64,000 nucleotides of DNA from Pseudomonadota bacterium (GTDB lineage Bacteria > Pseudomonadota > Gammaproteobacteria > Steroidobacterales > Steroidobacteraceae). The stretch covers positions 186,001 to 250,000 of the forward strand of contig JAFEFN010000003.1 in assembly GCA_018240525.1 (NCBI GenBank). The letters run 5' to 3'. Made by a program: the position numbers and the translations under genes. The stretch's first letter is position 1, and every line of letters begins with the position of its first letter. Below are positions 25,144 through 34,606 of this stretch, piece after piece. The notes under the pieces were generated by a model. It worked only from the letters and a program-made list of their open reading frames with translations. It had not been told where the DNA came from and ran no database searches.

Positions 25144-26477
25144 ATACGGCGGCGCGCACGCCGCGCCGTGGGCGTGAAGTGGCTGCGCAGCCCCTGCCAG
25201 GCCGCATCGTAGTCCTGCTGCAGCTGCGGGCTCTGCAGTGCCCGGCGCGTCGGGCGGATGATGGCGCGCGTCTCGAACATGAATGCCATGGTGCCGCTCA
25301 GCTGCGCGGGCTGTTCGGTATCGGCGCTGCTGGCCTTCTCGAAGGTGGCCGCATCCGGGCCGTGCCCGCTCATGCAGTTGTGCAGCGAGCCGCCGCCGGG
25401 CTCGAAGCCTTCCGCCTTGGCATCGTAGACCCCCTCGATGAGCCCCATGAATTCGCTGGCCACGTTGCGGTGGAACCAGGGGGGGCGGAAGGTGTCCTGC
25501 ATGACCAGCCAGCGCGGCGGGAAGATGACGAAGTCCAGCTCATCCACCCCGGCGGTGTCGCTCGGGGACTGCAGGACCAGGAAGATCGAGGGATCCGGGT
25601 GGTCGTAGCTGACCGAGCCGATCGTGTTGAAGCGCCGCAGGTCGTACTTGTAGGGGGCGTTGTTGCCGTGCCAGGCCACCACGTCCAGCGGCGAGTGCTT
25701 CAGCGGCGCCGACCACAGCGCGCCTGCGAACTTCGCCAGCAGCTCGAAGCGGCCCGTCCGGTCCTCGAAGGCGGCCACGGGTGTGAGGAAGTCGCGCGGG
25801 TTGGCCAGCCCGTTGGCGCCGATGGGGCCGAGGTCCGGCAGGCGCAGCGGGGCACCGAAGTTCTCGCACACGTAGCCACGGGCGGCCGGGTCCAGCAGCT
25901 CGACCGCGAAGCGCAGGCCGCGCGGGATGACGGCGATCTCCAGCGGCGCAAGCTCGATCCGCCCCAGCTCGGTCAGGAGCAGCAGCCGCCCGAGCTGCGG
26001 CACGATCAGCAGCTCCCCGTCCGCATCGTAGAAGTAGCGCCCGCGCATCGAGCGGTTGGCGACGTACCAGTAGATGGCGCAGCCGCTGTTGGCATCCGGG
26101 GAGCCGTTGCCGCCGAGCGTGCTCAGCCCCTGCACGAAGTCCGTCGCCGCCCGCGGCAACGGCGGCGCGCTCCAGCGCAAGCGGTTCGGCGACGGCTGCT
26201 GCGCGGCGAAGCCGTTGTCGATCCCCCCGGCCGCCACCCGGCGGAACCTGCCGTGCACGGCCGCCGGACGGATGCGGTACAGCCAGCTGCGGCGGTTGGC
26301 ATGGCGCGGCGCGGTGAAGGCGGTGCCCGAGAACTGCTCGGCATACAACCCATAGGCGCAGCGCTGCGGCGAGTTGCGCCCCTGCGGCAGGGCGCCCGCG
26401 AGCGCCTCGCTCGCGAAGTGGTTGCCGAAGCCGCTCTGGTACTCGAGTGCGCGTTGCGCGCCTTGCCGACTGACCAT
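25140..26477 (-). CDS. hmgA: Homogentisate 1,2-dioxygenase
   Basis: A 445-residue Fe(II) cupin-type dioxygenase that opens homogentisate to maleylacetoacetate. The N-terminus [14 protein letters not shown] is the family signature. The ligand region [18 protein letters not shown] supplies His and Glu, and [15 protein letters not shown] the second His. The start is placed at MVSRQG because GGAG lies 9 bases upstream. The in-frame ATG 36 bases earlier overlaps a perfect TATAAT box and would lie outside the transcript that box would start. Its stop overlaps the fahA start (ATGA). The gene heads the hmgA-fahA-VUT operon. Confidence 0.96.
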   Translation of the reverse strand: MVSRQGAQRALEYQSGFGNHFASEALAGALPQGRNSPQRCAYGLYAEQFSGTAFTAPRHANRRSWLYRIRPAAVHGRFRRVAAGGIDNGFAAQQPSPNRLRWSAPPLPRAATDFVQGLSTLGGNGSPDANSGCAIYWYVANRSMRGRYFYDADGELLIVPQLGRLLLLTELGRIELAPLEIAVIPRGLRFAVELLDPAARGYVCENFGAPLRLPDLGPIGANGLANPRDFLTPVAAFEDRTGRFELLAKFAGALWSAPLKHSPLDVVAWHGNNAPYKYDLRRFNTIGSVSYDHPDPSIFLVLQSPSDTAGVDELDFVIFPPRWLVMQDTFRPPWFHRNVASEFMGLIEGVYDAKAEGFEPGGGSLHNCMSGHGPDAATFEKASSADTEQPAQLSGTMAFMFETRAIIRPTRRALQSPQLQQDYDAAWQGLRSHFTPTARRARRRI

Positions 26478-26511
26478 CGCGCCGATCTCCGATCCGCGGG
26501 AAAGGGCCGTC

Positions 26512-26517
26512 ATTATA
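26512..26517 (-). promoter_or_regulatory. Perfect -10 box (TATAAT) of the hmgA operon
   Basis: TATAAT on the minus strand lies 35 bp before the chosen hmgA start codon. No recognisable -35 box sits 16-18 bp further upstream, where the sequence is GC-rich, so the promoter may depend on an activator. The box shares bases with an in-frame ATG that should be rejected as start. Confidence 0.6.
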
Positions 26518-26596
26518 CTGTTGGCGGCCGCCTGGCCGGTGGCACGCTGCGAGGGCGCGCCTTGTGAAATTCCCCCGGCCCGCTAAAGTGCGCGGC

Positions 26597-27073
26597 ATGA
26601 AGTCACCCCGTTCCTGGGCGCTGCTGTGCCTGCTGGCCGCCGCGGCCGCCGCCGGCGCCGAGGCGCCACCGCCGGGGGCGCCGGAGATCGCGCACTCCTC
26701 GCTGCTCACGCTGCACGGCGCGGCGCAGCCCGGAGCGCTGCACCTGTGGGTGCGGCGCACCGCCGATGCCGCCCCCCTGGTCGTGGGAGAGTTCGCCACC
26801 GCGATCGACGGCCGCAGCACGCCCGCCACGCGGGTGAGCGATGGCGGCTGGACGGTGCCGCTGGCCAACCTCGCCGCCGGGGAGCACCAGCTCGCCGTCA
26901 CCGTCGGCCACGATGGCATCCGCGAGCTGCTCGAGGGGAAGTTCACGCCGGCGGCCACGCCCGCGGCAGGCGTGGGCGGCCTGGGCGGCAATCACAAGCA
27001 GATGCTGTGGTGGATCCTCAACATCGCCATCGTCGCGGTGGCTGCGATCGTCATCTCGCGGCGCATGTCCTGA
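26597..27073 (+). CDS. Small exported protein with a C-terminal membrane anchor
   Basis: I do not recognise a named family. The 158-residue product has a signal peptide (WALLCLLAAAAAAGAEA), a domain of about 95 residues that looks like a small beta sandwich (LLTLHGAAQPGALHLWVRR ... WTVPLANLAAGEHQLAVTVGHDGI), a Gly/Ala-rich linker and one C-terminal transmembrane helix (MLWWILNIAIVAVAAIVI) followed by the basic residues SRRMS. It is therefore predicted to display its domain in the periplasm. It is divergent from hmgA with about 80 bp between the ORFs and convergent with the M20 peptidase gene. The ATG is chosen to begin the signal peptide; a frame 33 bases longer adds nothing. Confidence 0.75.
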   Translation: MKSPRSWALLCLLAAAAAAGAEAPPPGAPEIAHSSLLTLHGAAQPGALHLWVRRTADAAPLVVGEFATAIDGRSTPATRVSDGGWTVPLANLAAGEHQLAVTVGHDGIRELLEGKFTPAATPAAGVGGLGGNHKQMLWWILNIAIVAVAAIVISRRMS

Positions 27074-27079
27074 GGCGCC

Positions 27080-27118
27080 CGGGCAGCGGTGCCCTGCACC
27101 GCCGCCCGCCGCTGCCCG
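27080..27118. terminator. Inverted repeat between convergent genes
   Basis: CGGGCAGCGG and its perfect complement CCGCTGCCCG are separated by 19 nt. They lie 6 bp after the plus-strand gene and 4 bp after the stop of the convergent M20 gene. There is no U-run; a Rho-assisted or processed 3' end for either gene is plausible. Confidence 0.45.
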
Positions 27119-27122
27119 CGCG

Positions 27123-28568
27123 TCACTGCGAGGTCAGCGCCTTCACGTAACGATAGAAGAACTCGTTGCCGGTGTAGAAGGCGCTGACGCGCACGCGCTC
27201 GTCGCGGCCGTGGGCACGCACGTCGTCGAAGTCGATGCCGATGCCGCTGATGCCGTAGGTCGGCATGCCGGCGACGCTGGTGTGCACCGCATCCGAGGCG
27301 CCGGCGTCCATGAACGGCACCACCTGGATGCCGGGCCACATCTGCGCGACCACCTCGTTCAGGGGCTTGAGGACCTCCGCGCTGAGCGGCGGGGGCAGGA
27401 CGCCCTTGCGGTCCGGGGTCTTCTCGGCCACCTTGCCGTCGTCGGCCACGTAGCGCACCGTCACTTCCGGGTCGGCGATCACCTTGATCAGCTGCTGCCG
27501 CACCTCCTCGAGCGAGTGACCGGGCAGGATGCGGCAGTTGATGTTGGCCTGGGCGCGCTGCGGCAGGGCGTTGCTGGCGTGGCCGCCGTCCAGGCGCGTG
27601 GCCACGCAATTGGTGCGCATGACGGCGTTGTCGGCCGGGCGCTTGGACAGTGCCTGCACCGCCTGCTCGTCGGGCGGGCTCTTGAGGATTCCCTGGATCT
27701 CGGCCTTGCGCTCCCCGGTAGCCCGCTCCAGCGCGCGCTCGAAATACGGCCGCGAGACGTTGTTCAGCTCGAGCGGGAACTGGTACTTCTGCACGGCGAT
27801 GAGCGCGTGCGCCAGCTGGTAGATGGCGTTGTCGGCGCGCGGCTCGGAGCTGTGGCCGCCCTTGTTGGTGACGGTGAGCTGGTAGTCCCCGTACAGCTTC
27901 TCGGTGGCGCCGAGGCGGTACATGACCGGCACGCCCTTCTCGGTGAGCACCGACCAGCCATCGGTGTTGATGACGAAGGCGGCATCGATGAGGTCGCGGC
28001 GGTTCTTGATGAGCCACTCCGGTCCGTTGCAGCAGCCACCCTCCTCGTCCGCGGTGAGCGCGAGGATGATGTCGCGGTCGGGCTTGTAGCCCTCCTTCTT
28101 CAGGCGGATGAGCGTCGCCGCCATGATGGCATCGTTATCCTTCATGTCGGTGCTGCCGCGCCCGTAGAAGTAGCCATCCTTCTCGGTGAGCTTGAACGGG
28201 TCCATGGTCCAGTCCTCGCGGTGCGCCTCGACGACGTCGAGGTGGCCGATGAGGAGCACCGGCTTGTGCTTGCCGGTGCCGTGCAGCCGCACGACCACGT
28301 TCTTCTTCTTGGGGTTCTCCCCGCCCACCACGACCACGTCGGCGGCCGGGAAGCCGGCCTCGCGGAAGCGCTTGGCCATCGCCTCGGCCGCCGTGGTGAC
28401 GTTGCCGGCGGCCGAGTCGGTGGTGTTGATCTCCACCAGCTCCTTGAACATGTCGTAAGCCAGGGCGTTGGAGGCCTTGTCGGCCGCGCTGTCGGCGCCG
28501 GTGGCGGCGCCGGCGATGCCCGCGAAGAGCGCCGCGGCGGCGAGGGTGAGGCAGGTGCGTGAGTCCAT
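27123..28568 (-). CDS. Exported M20-family metallopeptidase
   Basis: A 481-residue zinc peptidase of the M20/ArgE-DapE family with a signal peptide (LTLAAAALFAGIAGAATGA). LLIGHLDVV carries the first zinc His and the catalytic Asp, GRGSTDMKDN the bridging Asp, TADEEGG the catalytic Glu pair, and VINTDGWSV the next ligand. A dimerisation domain lies in the middle (about 220-350), and MDAGASDAVHT is near the C-terminus. It probably cleaves dipeptides or acylated amino acids in the periplasm. The ATG is used rather than the TTG just before it; AGGAAGAG is correctly spaced for the ATG. It lies downstream of nuoN by 52 bp and could be partly co-transcribed. Confidence 0.92.
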   Translation of the reverse strand: MDSRTCLTLAAAALFAGIAGAATGADSAADKASNALAYDMFKELVEINTTDSAAGNVTTAAEAMAKRFREAGFPAADVVVVGGENPKKKNVVVRLHGTGKHKPVLLIGHLDVVEAHREDWTMDPFKLTEKDGYFYGRGSTDMKDNDAIMAATLIRLKKEGYKPDRDIILALTADEEGGCCNGPEWLIKNRRDLIDAAFVINTDGWSVLTEKGVPVMYRLGATEKLYGDYQLTVTNKGGHSSEPRADNAIYQLAHALIAVQKYQFPLELNNVSRPYFERALERATGERKAEIQGILKSPPDEQAVQALSKRPADNAVMRTNCVATRLDGGHASNALPQRAQANINCRILPGHSLEEVRQQLIKVIADPEVTVRYVADDGKVAEKTPDRKGVLPPPLSAEVLKPLNEVVAQMWPGIQVVPFMDAGASDAVHTSVAGMPTYGISGIGIDFDDVRAHGRDERVRVSAFYTGNEFFYRYVKALTSQ

Positions 28569-28620
28569 CAACTCTTCCTTTTTCCAGATTCGGTGCGACG
28601 CATCGTTGCCGCGGCTGCCT

Positions 28621-30066
28621 TCAGTGCAGCAGGCGCGTGCACAGGTTCAGCAGCGGCGCGGGCAGCACGCCCAGGAGCAGGACCGCCGCGGCATTGACGG
28701 CCAGCGTGACGCGCACGCCGGTGGCGGCGGCGGTGGCGGGCAGCTCCGTCGGCGGATCGTCGAAGTACATGAGCTTGATGACGCGCAGGTAGTAGAACGC
28801 GCCCACCACGGACATCGCCGCCGCGATGATGACCAGCCACAGGTGGTGCGTCTCCCAGAGCGCCTGGAAGATGCGCAGCTTCGCCCAGAAGCCCACCAGC
28901 GGCGGCACGCCGGCGGTGGAGAACATGAGCAGCATCATCGCCAGCGCCAGCAGCGGGTCACGCCGGTACAGGCCCTTGTAGTCATCCAGCCGGTCCGCCT
29001 CGAAGCCCTTGCGGCTGGCCAGCAGGATCACGCCGAAGGAACCGAGCGCGGCCAGCACGTACACCAGCGTGTAGTAGAGGGCCGCCGCGTAGCCATCGGG
29101 GGTGCCCGCCACGAAGCCGAGCACGATGAAGCCGACATTGGCGATGGTCGAATAGGCCAGCATGCGCTTGAGGTTGGTCTGCACGATGGCGACGACGTTG
29201 CCCACCACGAGCGTCAGCACCGCCAGCGGGATGAGCATCTGCGTCCACTCGAGCGTGGTCCCGGCCAGGCCCTGCGCCAGCAGGCGCAGCGCCAGCGCAA
29301 AGTAGGCCAGCTTCGGCACCGTCCCGATGAACAGCGTCACGCTGGTGGGCGCACCCTCGTAGACATCCGGCAGCCACATGTGGAAGGGCACCGCCCCGAG
29401 CTTGAACGCCACGGCCACGACGATGAAGACGAGGCCGAGGATGACGCCGAGGGACATCGGCCCGGAGAGGCGCACGGCGAGCTCGGACAGCTCGAGCGTC
29501 CCGGTGAGGCCGTACAGCAGCGACATGCCGTACAGCAGCGCCCCGGAGGCGATGGCACCGAGCACGAAGTACTTCATCGCCGACTCGGCGGCGACCCCGG
29601 AGTCGCGGTCGAAGGCCACCAGCGCGTACACCGACAGCGCCAGCAGCTCGACGCCGAGGTAGACGGTCAGCAGGTTGCTGGCCGAGACCAGCACGAAGAT
29701 GCCCAGGAGCGCGGTCAGGGCCAGCACGTAGTACTCCCCGCGCATGATGCCGCGCTCCTCGAGGTAGGCGCGCGAGTACAGGAGCACGACCGCCACCACC
29801 AGGAAGCCGACGAGCTTGAGCACGTAGGCCAGCTCGTCGACCACGTACATGCCGTGCAGCAGCACTGTGTGCTCGCCCACCCGTCCGTACTGCACCGTGA
29901 GCGCGGCGCAGACGGCCACCGCCAGCAGCGTCAGCGTCGGGGTGATCACCCGGCTGCGCACCCCGGCGAACACGTCCACCAGCAGCACCACGCAGATCGC
30001 GACCGCGAGGCTGATCTCCGCCGTTGCGGGCGCCAGGGTCGACCAGGTGAACAGGTTCTCGGGCAT
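28621..30066 (-). CDS. nuoN: NADH-quinone oxidoreductase subunit N
   Basis: A 481-residue antiporter-like membrane subunit of complex I with about 14 transmembrane helices. The LYSRAYLEERG segment, LGAIASGALLYGMSLLYGLTG (around the broken helix), KLGAVPFHMWLPDVYEGAP with the conserved Lys, and ANVGFIVLGFVAG are family signatures. It is the last gene of the nuo operon, 10 bp after nuoM. Complex I couples NADH oxidation to proton pumping; NuoN forms one of three proton channels. Length matches the E. coli subunit. Confidence 0.97.
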   Translation of the reverse strand: MPENLFTWSTLAPATAEISLAVAICVVLLVDVFAGVRSRVITPTLTLLAVAVCAALTVQYGRVGEHTVLLHGMYVVDELAYVLKLVGFLVVAVVLLYSRAYLEERGIMRGEYYVLALTALLGIFVLVSASNLLTVYLGVELLALSVYALVAFDRDSGVAAESAMKYFVLGAIASGALLYGMSLLYGLTGTLELSELAVRLSGPMSLGVILGLVFIVVAVAFKLGAVPFHMWLPDVYEGAPTSVTLFIGTVPKLAYFALALRLLAQGLAGTTLEWTQMLIPLAVLTLVVGNVVAIVQTNLKRMLAYSTIANVGFIVLGFVAGTPDGYAAALYYTLVYVLAALGSFGVILLASRKGFEADRLDDYKGLYRRDPLLALAMMLLMFSTAGVPPLVGFWAKLRIFQALWETHHLWLVIIAAAMSVVGAFYYLRVIKLMYFDDPPTELPATAAATGVRVTLAVNAAAVLLLGVLPAPLLNLCTRLLH

Positions 30067-30076
30067 GGGAGGGCTT

Positions 30077-31582
30077 CTAGAGCTTGGTGGCGATGGCCTG
30101 GCTGACCAGGTGGTGGATCGTGGGCTGCATGACCTTCAGCAGCGGCGCCGGCCACACGCCGACGCCGATCACCGCCAGCGCCAGGGCTCCCAGCACCAGG
30201 AACTCGCGGCCGTTGAGGTCCTTGAGCGCCGCGACGCGCGGGCTGGTCACCGGTCCGTAGACGACGCGCTTGACCAGCCACAGGGTGTAGGCGGCGCCGA
30301 GCACCAGGGTCACGGCTGCGAGGAACGAGTACCAGAAGCTGGCGCGGAAGCTGGCGATGATGACCAGGAACTCGCCGACGAAGCCGGAGGTGCCGGGCAG
30401 CCCGGTGTTTGCGAGCGCGAACAGCACCATGAAGGCGGCGAACACCGGCATGGTGTTGACGACGCCGCCGTAGTCGGCGATCTGGCGGCTGTGCATGCGG
30501 TCGTAGAGCACGCCGACGCACAGGAACAGCGCCCCGGAGATCAGCCCGTGCGAGACCATCTGCACCATGGCGCCATCCAGCCCCATGCCCGCGCCCACGA
30601 CCCCTCCGGTGTTGCGCACGATCTGGTAGACGACGAAGGCGCCGAGGGTGACGAAACCCATGTGCGCGATGGACGAATAGGCGATCAGCTTCTTCATGTC
30701 CTGCTGCACCAGGGCGACGAAGCCGATGTATACCACCGCGATCAGCGACAGCGAGATCACCAGCACGTCGAGCTCGCGCGAGGCATCCGGGGTGATCGGC
30801 AGGCTGAAGCGCAGGAAGCCGTAGCCTCCCATCTTCAGCATCACCGCAGCCAGGATCACCGAGCCGCCGGTGGGCGCCTCGACGTGCGCGTCCGGCAGCC
30901 AGGTGTGCACCGGCCACATCGGCACCTTCACCGCGAACGCCAGCAGGAACGCGCAGAAGATCCAGCGCTGCTCGACGAGCGAGAGCGGCAGCGCCTGCAG
31001 GTCGGCGATCGAGTAGCTGCCGCCCTTGACGTACATGTAGATGAGCGCGGTCAGCATGAAGACCGAGCCGAGGAAGGTGTACAGGAAGAACTTGAGCGTC
31101 GCGTACACGCGGCGCGGGCCGCCCCAGATGCCGATGATCAGGAACATCGGGATCAGCATCGCTTCCCAGAAGAAGTAGAAGAGCAGCGCGTCGGTGGCCG
31201 AGAACACCCCGATCATGAGCCCTTCCATGATGAGGAACGCGGCGAAGTACTGCGCCGGGCGCTTCTCGATCACCGTCCAGGCGGCGATGACCACCGGCAC
31301 GGTCATGAAGGTGGTCAGCACGATCAGCGGCAGCGCGATGCCGTCGATGCCGAGGGCGTAGTAGGCATTGAAGCGCGGGATCCACGGCAGCTTCTCGAGG
31401 AACTGCAGCGCGGAGGTCGTGGCATCGAAGTGGCTCCACAACGGCACCGAGAAGCCGAGCGCCGCCAGCGAGGCCACCAGCGCCAGCCAGCGCGCGATGG
31501 CTATGTTGCGGTCGCCGAGCACCAGGATGAGCGCACCCGCGGCGATGGGCAGCCAGATCAGTATCGACAGCAGACCGTGCAT
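30077..31582 (-). CDS. nuoM: NADH-quinone oxidoreductase subunit M
   Basis: A 501-residue antiporter-like subunit of complex I. LLIVLTTFMTVPV-type helices, FFFWEAMLIPMFLIIGIWGG (conserved Glu), MWPVHTWLPDAHVEAPTGGS with the discontinuous helix, and AYSSIAHMGFVTLGAF with the key charged residues mark the family. It lies 21 bp after nuoL and 10 bp before nuoN. It forms the middle proton channel of the membrane arm, and its length is normal. Confidence 0.97.
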   Translation of the reverse strand: MHGLLSILIWLPIAAGALILVLGDRNIAIARWLALVASLAALGFSVPLWSHFDATTSALQFLEKLPWIPRFNAYYALGIDGIALPLIVLTTFMTVPVVIAAWTVIEKRPAQYFAAFLIMEGLMIGVFSATDALLFYFFWEAMLIPMFLIIGIWGGPRRVYATLKFFLYTFLGSVFMLTALIYMYVKGGSYSIADLQALPLSLVEQRWIFCAFLLAFAVKVPMWPVHTWLPDAHVEAPTGGSVILAAVMLKMGGYGFLRFSLPITPDASRELDVLVISLSLIAVVYIGFVALVQQDMKKLIAYSSIAHMGFVTLGAFVVYQIVRNTGGVVGAGMGLDGAMVQMVSHGLISGALFLCVGVLYDRMHSRQIADYGGVVNTMPVFAAFMVLFALANTGLPGTSGFVGEFLVIIASFRASFWYSFLAAVTLVLGAAYTLWLVKRVVYGPVTSPRVAALKDLNGREFLVLGALALAVIGVGVWPAPLLKVMQPTIHHLVSQAIATKL

Positions 31583-31603
31583 TCTTGTGGCTTCGTTCTT
31601 GTG

Positions 31604-33658
31604 TCAGTGCTGCGCCCGGAACAGGAACCAGCCGAGCATCACCGCCAGGCCGATCATCATCCAGAAGGCGTAGCTGTAGAGATATCCGCTCTGCACCCGG
31701 CGCACCACGCTGCCGAACCAGCCGACGGTGGCCGCCGAGCCGTTCACCAGCGCACCGTCGATCAGCACCTGGTCTCCGCCCTTCCACAGCGCGATGCCGA
31801 GGCCGCGCGTGAGCGGTGCGACCACGTTCTCGTTGAACCAGTCGAAGTAGTACTTGTGGTCCAGCAGGTTCTTGAGCCAGCCGAAGCGGCGTGCCGCGGC
31901 ATCGGCCAGCGCCGGCCGCCACAGGAAGAACACCCAGGCGGTGAGGACGCCGGCAAGGGCCAGCCAGAACGGCGCCGCGGCGAAGCCGTGCAGCGCCGCG
32001 CCGAGCCAGCCGGTGAACTCCTCGCCGACCTTGCCGACCACGTTGTTGGCGGGCAGCACGAAGATCGAGCGGCCGAAGTAGCCGCCGAACAGCACCGAAC
32101 CGACCGTCATCGCCCCGATGACCACCGAGGGGATGGCGAGCGCGATAAGGGGCAGCGTCACCACCCACGGGCTCTCGTGCGGCACGTGGTCACCGCCATG
32201 GGAGACATCCGGCTCGTGCTGCGTCTCGCCCGGGCCGGCGGCGCCGTGGTCGTGCGCGTGGGCGCCGTGATCATGGCCGTGGCCGGCGGCTTCGCGGAAG
32301 CGCTCCGGGCCGTGAAAGGTCATGAAGATCATGCGGAAGGTGTACAGCGCGGTGACGAACACCCCGCAGAGCACGCACCAGTAGGCGTAGGTGGCGCCCC
32401 AGCGGTGCGACTCCCCCACCGCCTCGATGATCGCGTCCTTGGAATAGAAGCCGGCGAAGAAGGGCGTGCCGATGAGGGCCAGCGCCCCGATCCAGCAGGT
32501 GACCGCGGTGACCGGCATGTAGCGCGCGAGCCCGCCCATCTTGCGCATGTCCTGCTCGTGGTGCATGCCGATGATCACCGAACCTGCCGCGAGGAACAGC
32601 AGCGCCTTGAAGAAGGCATGCGTCATCAGGTGGAACATGGCCGCGTTGTAGGCCGAGACCCCGAGCGCCACGGTCATGTAGCCGAGCTGGGAGAGGGTCG
32701 AGTAGGCAATCACCCGCTTGATGTCGTTGTTGACCACGCCCAGCAGACCCATGAAGAACGCCGTCGTGGCACCGACCACCAGCACGAAGGACAGCGCCCC
32801 TTCCGAGTACTCGAACAGCGGCGACATGCGCGACACCATGAAGATGCCGGCGGTCACCATGGTGGCGGCGTGGATGAGGGCCGAGATCGGCGTCGGGCCC
32901 TCCATCGAGTCTGGCAGCCACACGTGCAGCGGCACCTGCGCGGACTTGCCCATCGCACCGATGAAGAGGCAGATGCAGATCAGCGTGAGCGCATTGGCGC
33001 TCGTCGAGCCCAGGGCGAGCTGCGCCTGCGCGATGTGGGGCGCGGCGGCGAAGGCATCCCGGTAGTCGAGCGAGTGGGTGAAATAGGCGATGCCGGCGAT
33101 GCCGAGCACGAAGCCGAAGTCGCCGATGCGGTTCACCAGGAAGGCCTTGAGGTTGGCGAAGATGGCGCTGGGGCGCGTGTACCAGAAGCCGATCAGCAGG
33201 TAGGAGACCACGCCGACCGCCTCCCAGCCGAAGAACAGCTGCATGAAGTTGTTCGACATCACCAGCATGAGCATGGAGAAGGTGAACAGCGAGATGTAGC
33301 TGAAGAAGCGCGTGTAGCCCGGGTCGTCGCGCATGTAGCCGATGGTGTAGACGTGCACGCACAGCGAGACGAAGGTCACCACGACCATCATGAGCACGGT
33401 GAGCCGGTCGATGAGGAAGCCGACCTGCATGCGCAGGCCATCGCTCACCAGCCAGGTGTAGACCGGGCCGTCGAAGGGCTGTGCACCGCCGAAGTAGACA
33501 TCGCGCAGCACGCCGAAGGAGAGCGCGCAGCTCGCCGCCACGCCGGCGATGGTCACCAGGTGCGCGCCGGTGCGGCCGAGCCAGCGGCCGCCCAGGCCGG
33601 CGAGGATGGCGGCCAGCAGCGGCAGCAGCGCGATCCAGATCAGGGTGGTCGGGTTCAT
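31604..33658 (-). CDS. nuoL: NADH-quinone oxidoreductase subunit L, with a His-rich loop
   Basis: A 684-residue distal proton-channel subunit with the long C-terminal lateral helix. MFFGWEAVGVVSYLLIGFWYTR, GKSAQVPLHVWLPDSMEGPTP and AYSTLSQLGYM are the conserved segments. The loop before the PHESPW motif (about residues 470-515) is enlarged and His/Asp-rich, with GHDHGAHAHDHG and further His residues. Comparable His-rich insertions occur in some proteobacterial NuoL proteins, but most lack one of this length. The gene follows nuoK by 13 bp. Confidence 0.97.
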   Translation of the reverse strand: MNPTTLIWIALLPLLAAILAGLGGRWLGRTGAHLVTIAGVAASCALSFGVLRDVYFGGAQPFDGPVYTWLVSDGLRMQVGFLIDRLTVLMMVVVTFVSLCVHVYTIGYMRDDPGYTRFFSYISLFTFSMLMLVMSNNFMQLFFGWEAVGVVSYLLIGFWYTRPSAIFANLKAFLVNRIGDFGFVLGIAGIAYFTHSLDYRDAFAAAPHIAQAQLALGSTSANALTLICICLFIGAMGKSAQVPLHVWLPDSMEGPTPISALIHAATMVTAGIFMVSRMSPLFEYSEGALSFVLVVGATTAFFMGLLGVVNNDIKRVIAYSTLSQLGYMTVALGVSAYNAAMFHLMTHAFFKALLFLAAGSVIIGMHHEQDMRKMGGLARYMPVTAVTCWIGALALIGTPFFAGFYSKDAIIEAVGESHRWGATYAYWCVLCGVFVTALYTFRMIFMTFHGPERFREAAGHGHDHGAHAHDHGAAGPGETQHEPDVSHGGDHVPHESPWVVTLPLIALAIPSVVIGAMTVGSVLFGGYFGRSIFVLPANNVVGKVGEEFTGWLGAALHGFAAAPFWLALAGVLTAWVFFLWRPALADAAARRFGWLKNLLDHKYYFDWFNENVVAPLTRGLGIALWKGGDQVLIDGALVNGSAATVGWFGSVVRRVQSGYLYSYAFWMMIGLAVMLGWFLFRAQH

Positions 33659-33671
33659 GGCGTGCCGGCTC

Positions 33672-33977
33672 TCAACCTTTCAGGGTATTCAGGTCTTCGA
33701 CGCTGATGGTGCGCCGCTCGCGGAACAGCACCACCAGGATCGCCAGGCCGATCGCCGCCTCGGCCGCGGCGACGGTGAGCACGAAGAACACGAACACCTG
33801 GCCGCTCAGGTCGCCCAGGTAGCGCGAGAAGGCGATGAAGTTGAAGTTCGCCGCCAGCAGCAGCAGTTCCACGCACATGAGCAGCAGGATGACGTTCTTT
33901 CGGTTGAGGAAGATCCCGGCGACCGCCACCGCGAACAGGATGGCCGACAGGGTGAGAAGGTGTGCCAGGCTGATCAT
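33672..33977 (-). CDS. nuoK: NADH-quinone oxidoreductase subunit K
   Basis: A 101-residue membrane subunit with three helices, homologous to Mrp[28 protein letters not shown] carries the two conserved glutamate positions typical of NuoK (Glu in CVELLLL and in [11 protein letters not shown]). Length equals E. coli NuoK. The start ATG overlaps the nuoJ stop (ATGA), which ties their translation. It contributes to the E-channel joining the quinone site to the proton pumps. Confidence 0.96.
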   Translation of the reverse strand: MISLAHLLTLSAILFAVAVAGIFLNRKNVILLLMCVELLLLAANFNFIAFSRYLGDLSGQVFVFFVLTVAAAEAAIGLAILVVLFRERRTISVEDLNTLKG

Positions 33978-34579
33978 GGGCGCTTCTCCGCTTCCATCTT
34001 GACGATGCGCAGCCGGTCGGCGCTCTTCACCGCGACCTGGGCGTCCACGTCCTGCTTCTTCAGCCCCGGGCGGTGGCGCATGGTGAGGGTGATCGCCGCC
34101 ACGATCGCCACCAGCAGCAGCATCGCCGCCAGCTCCAGCGGATAGGCGTACTGGGTGTAGAGGATGCGGCCGAGCTCGAGCGTGTTGCTGTAGTCGGCCG
34201 GGTGCGGCACGGCGCCCCGCGCGACATCGATGCCCATCCCGCCCCGGGCCCAGATGACGCCGGCGATCTCGACGATGACGGCGAGCGCGGTGATCCAGCC
34301 CAGCCAGGCGAAGCGCGTGAAGCCCTGGCGCAGCTCGGCAAGGTTGATGTCCAGCATCATGACGACGAACAGGAACAGCACCATGACGGCGCCCACGTAG
34401 ACCAGCACCAGCACCACGGCCAGGAACTCCGCCTCGATCAGCAGCCAGATGGCCGCCGAGGTGACGAAGCACATGACCAGGGCCAGCGCCGAGTACACCG
34501 GGTTGCGCGCGGTGATCACCGCCACGGCGGCGAGCACCAGGATCGTGCTGAAGATGAAGAAGAGTGTCTGGACGAGCAT
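33974..34579 (-). CDS. nuoJ: NADH-quinone oxidoreductase subunit J
   Basis: A 201-residue membrane subunit with five helices. [31 protein letters not shown] and [21 protein letters not shown] (with the pi-bulge [12 protein letters not shown]) are diagnostic of NuoJ. The ATG giving MLVQTLFF is chosen; the open frame extends nine codons further without any family residues. A longer cytoplasmic C-terminal tail (about 35 residues, ending [13 protein letters not shown]) follows the last helix. It starts 27 bp after nuoI. Confidence 0.95.
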   Translation of the reverse strand: MLVQTLFFIFSTILVLAAVAVITARNPVYSALALVMCFVTSAAIWLLIEAEFLAVVLVLVYVGAVMVLFLFVVMMLDINLAELRQGFTRFAWLGWITALAVIVEIAGVIWARGGMGIDVARGAVPHPADYSNTLELGRILYTQYAYPLELAAMLLLVAIVAAITLTMRHRPGLKKQDVDAQVAVKSADRLRIVKMEAEKRP

Positions 34580-34606
34580 GGTGGTTCGCTTAACTCCTGC
34601 CGGCAC

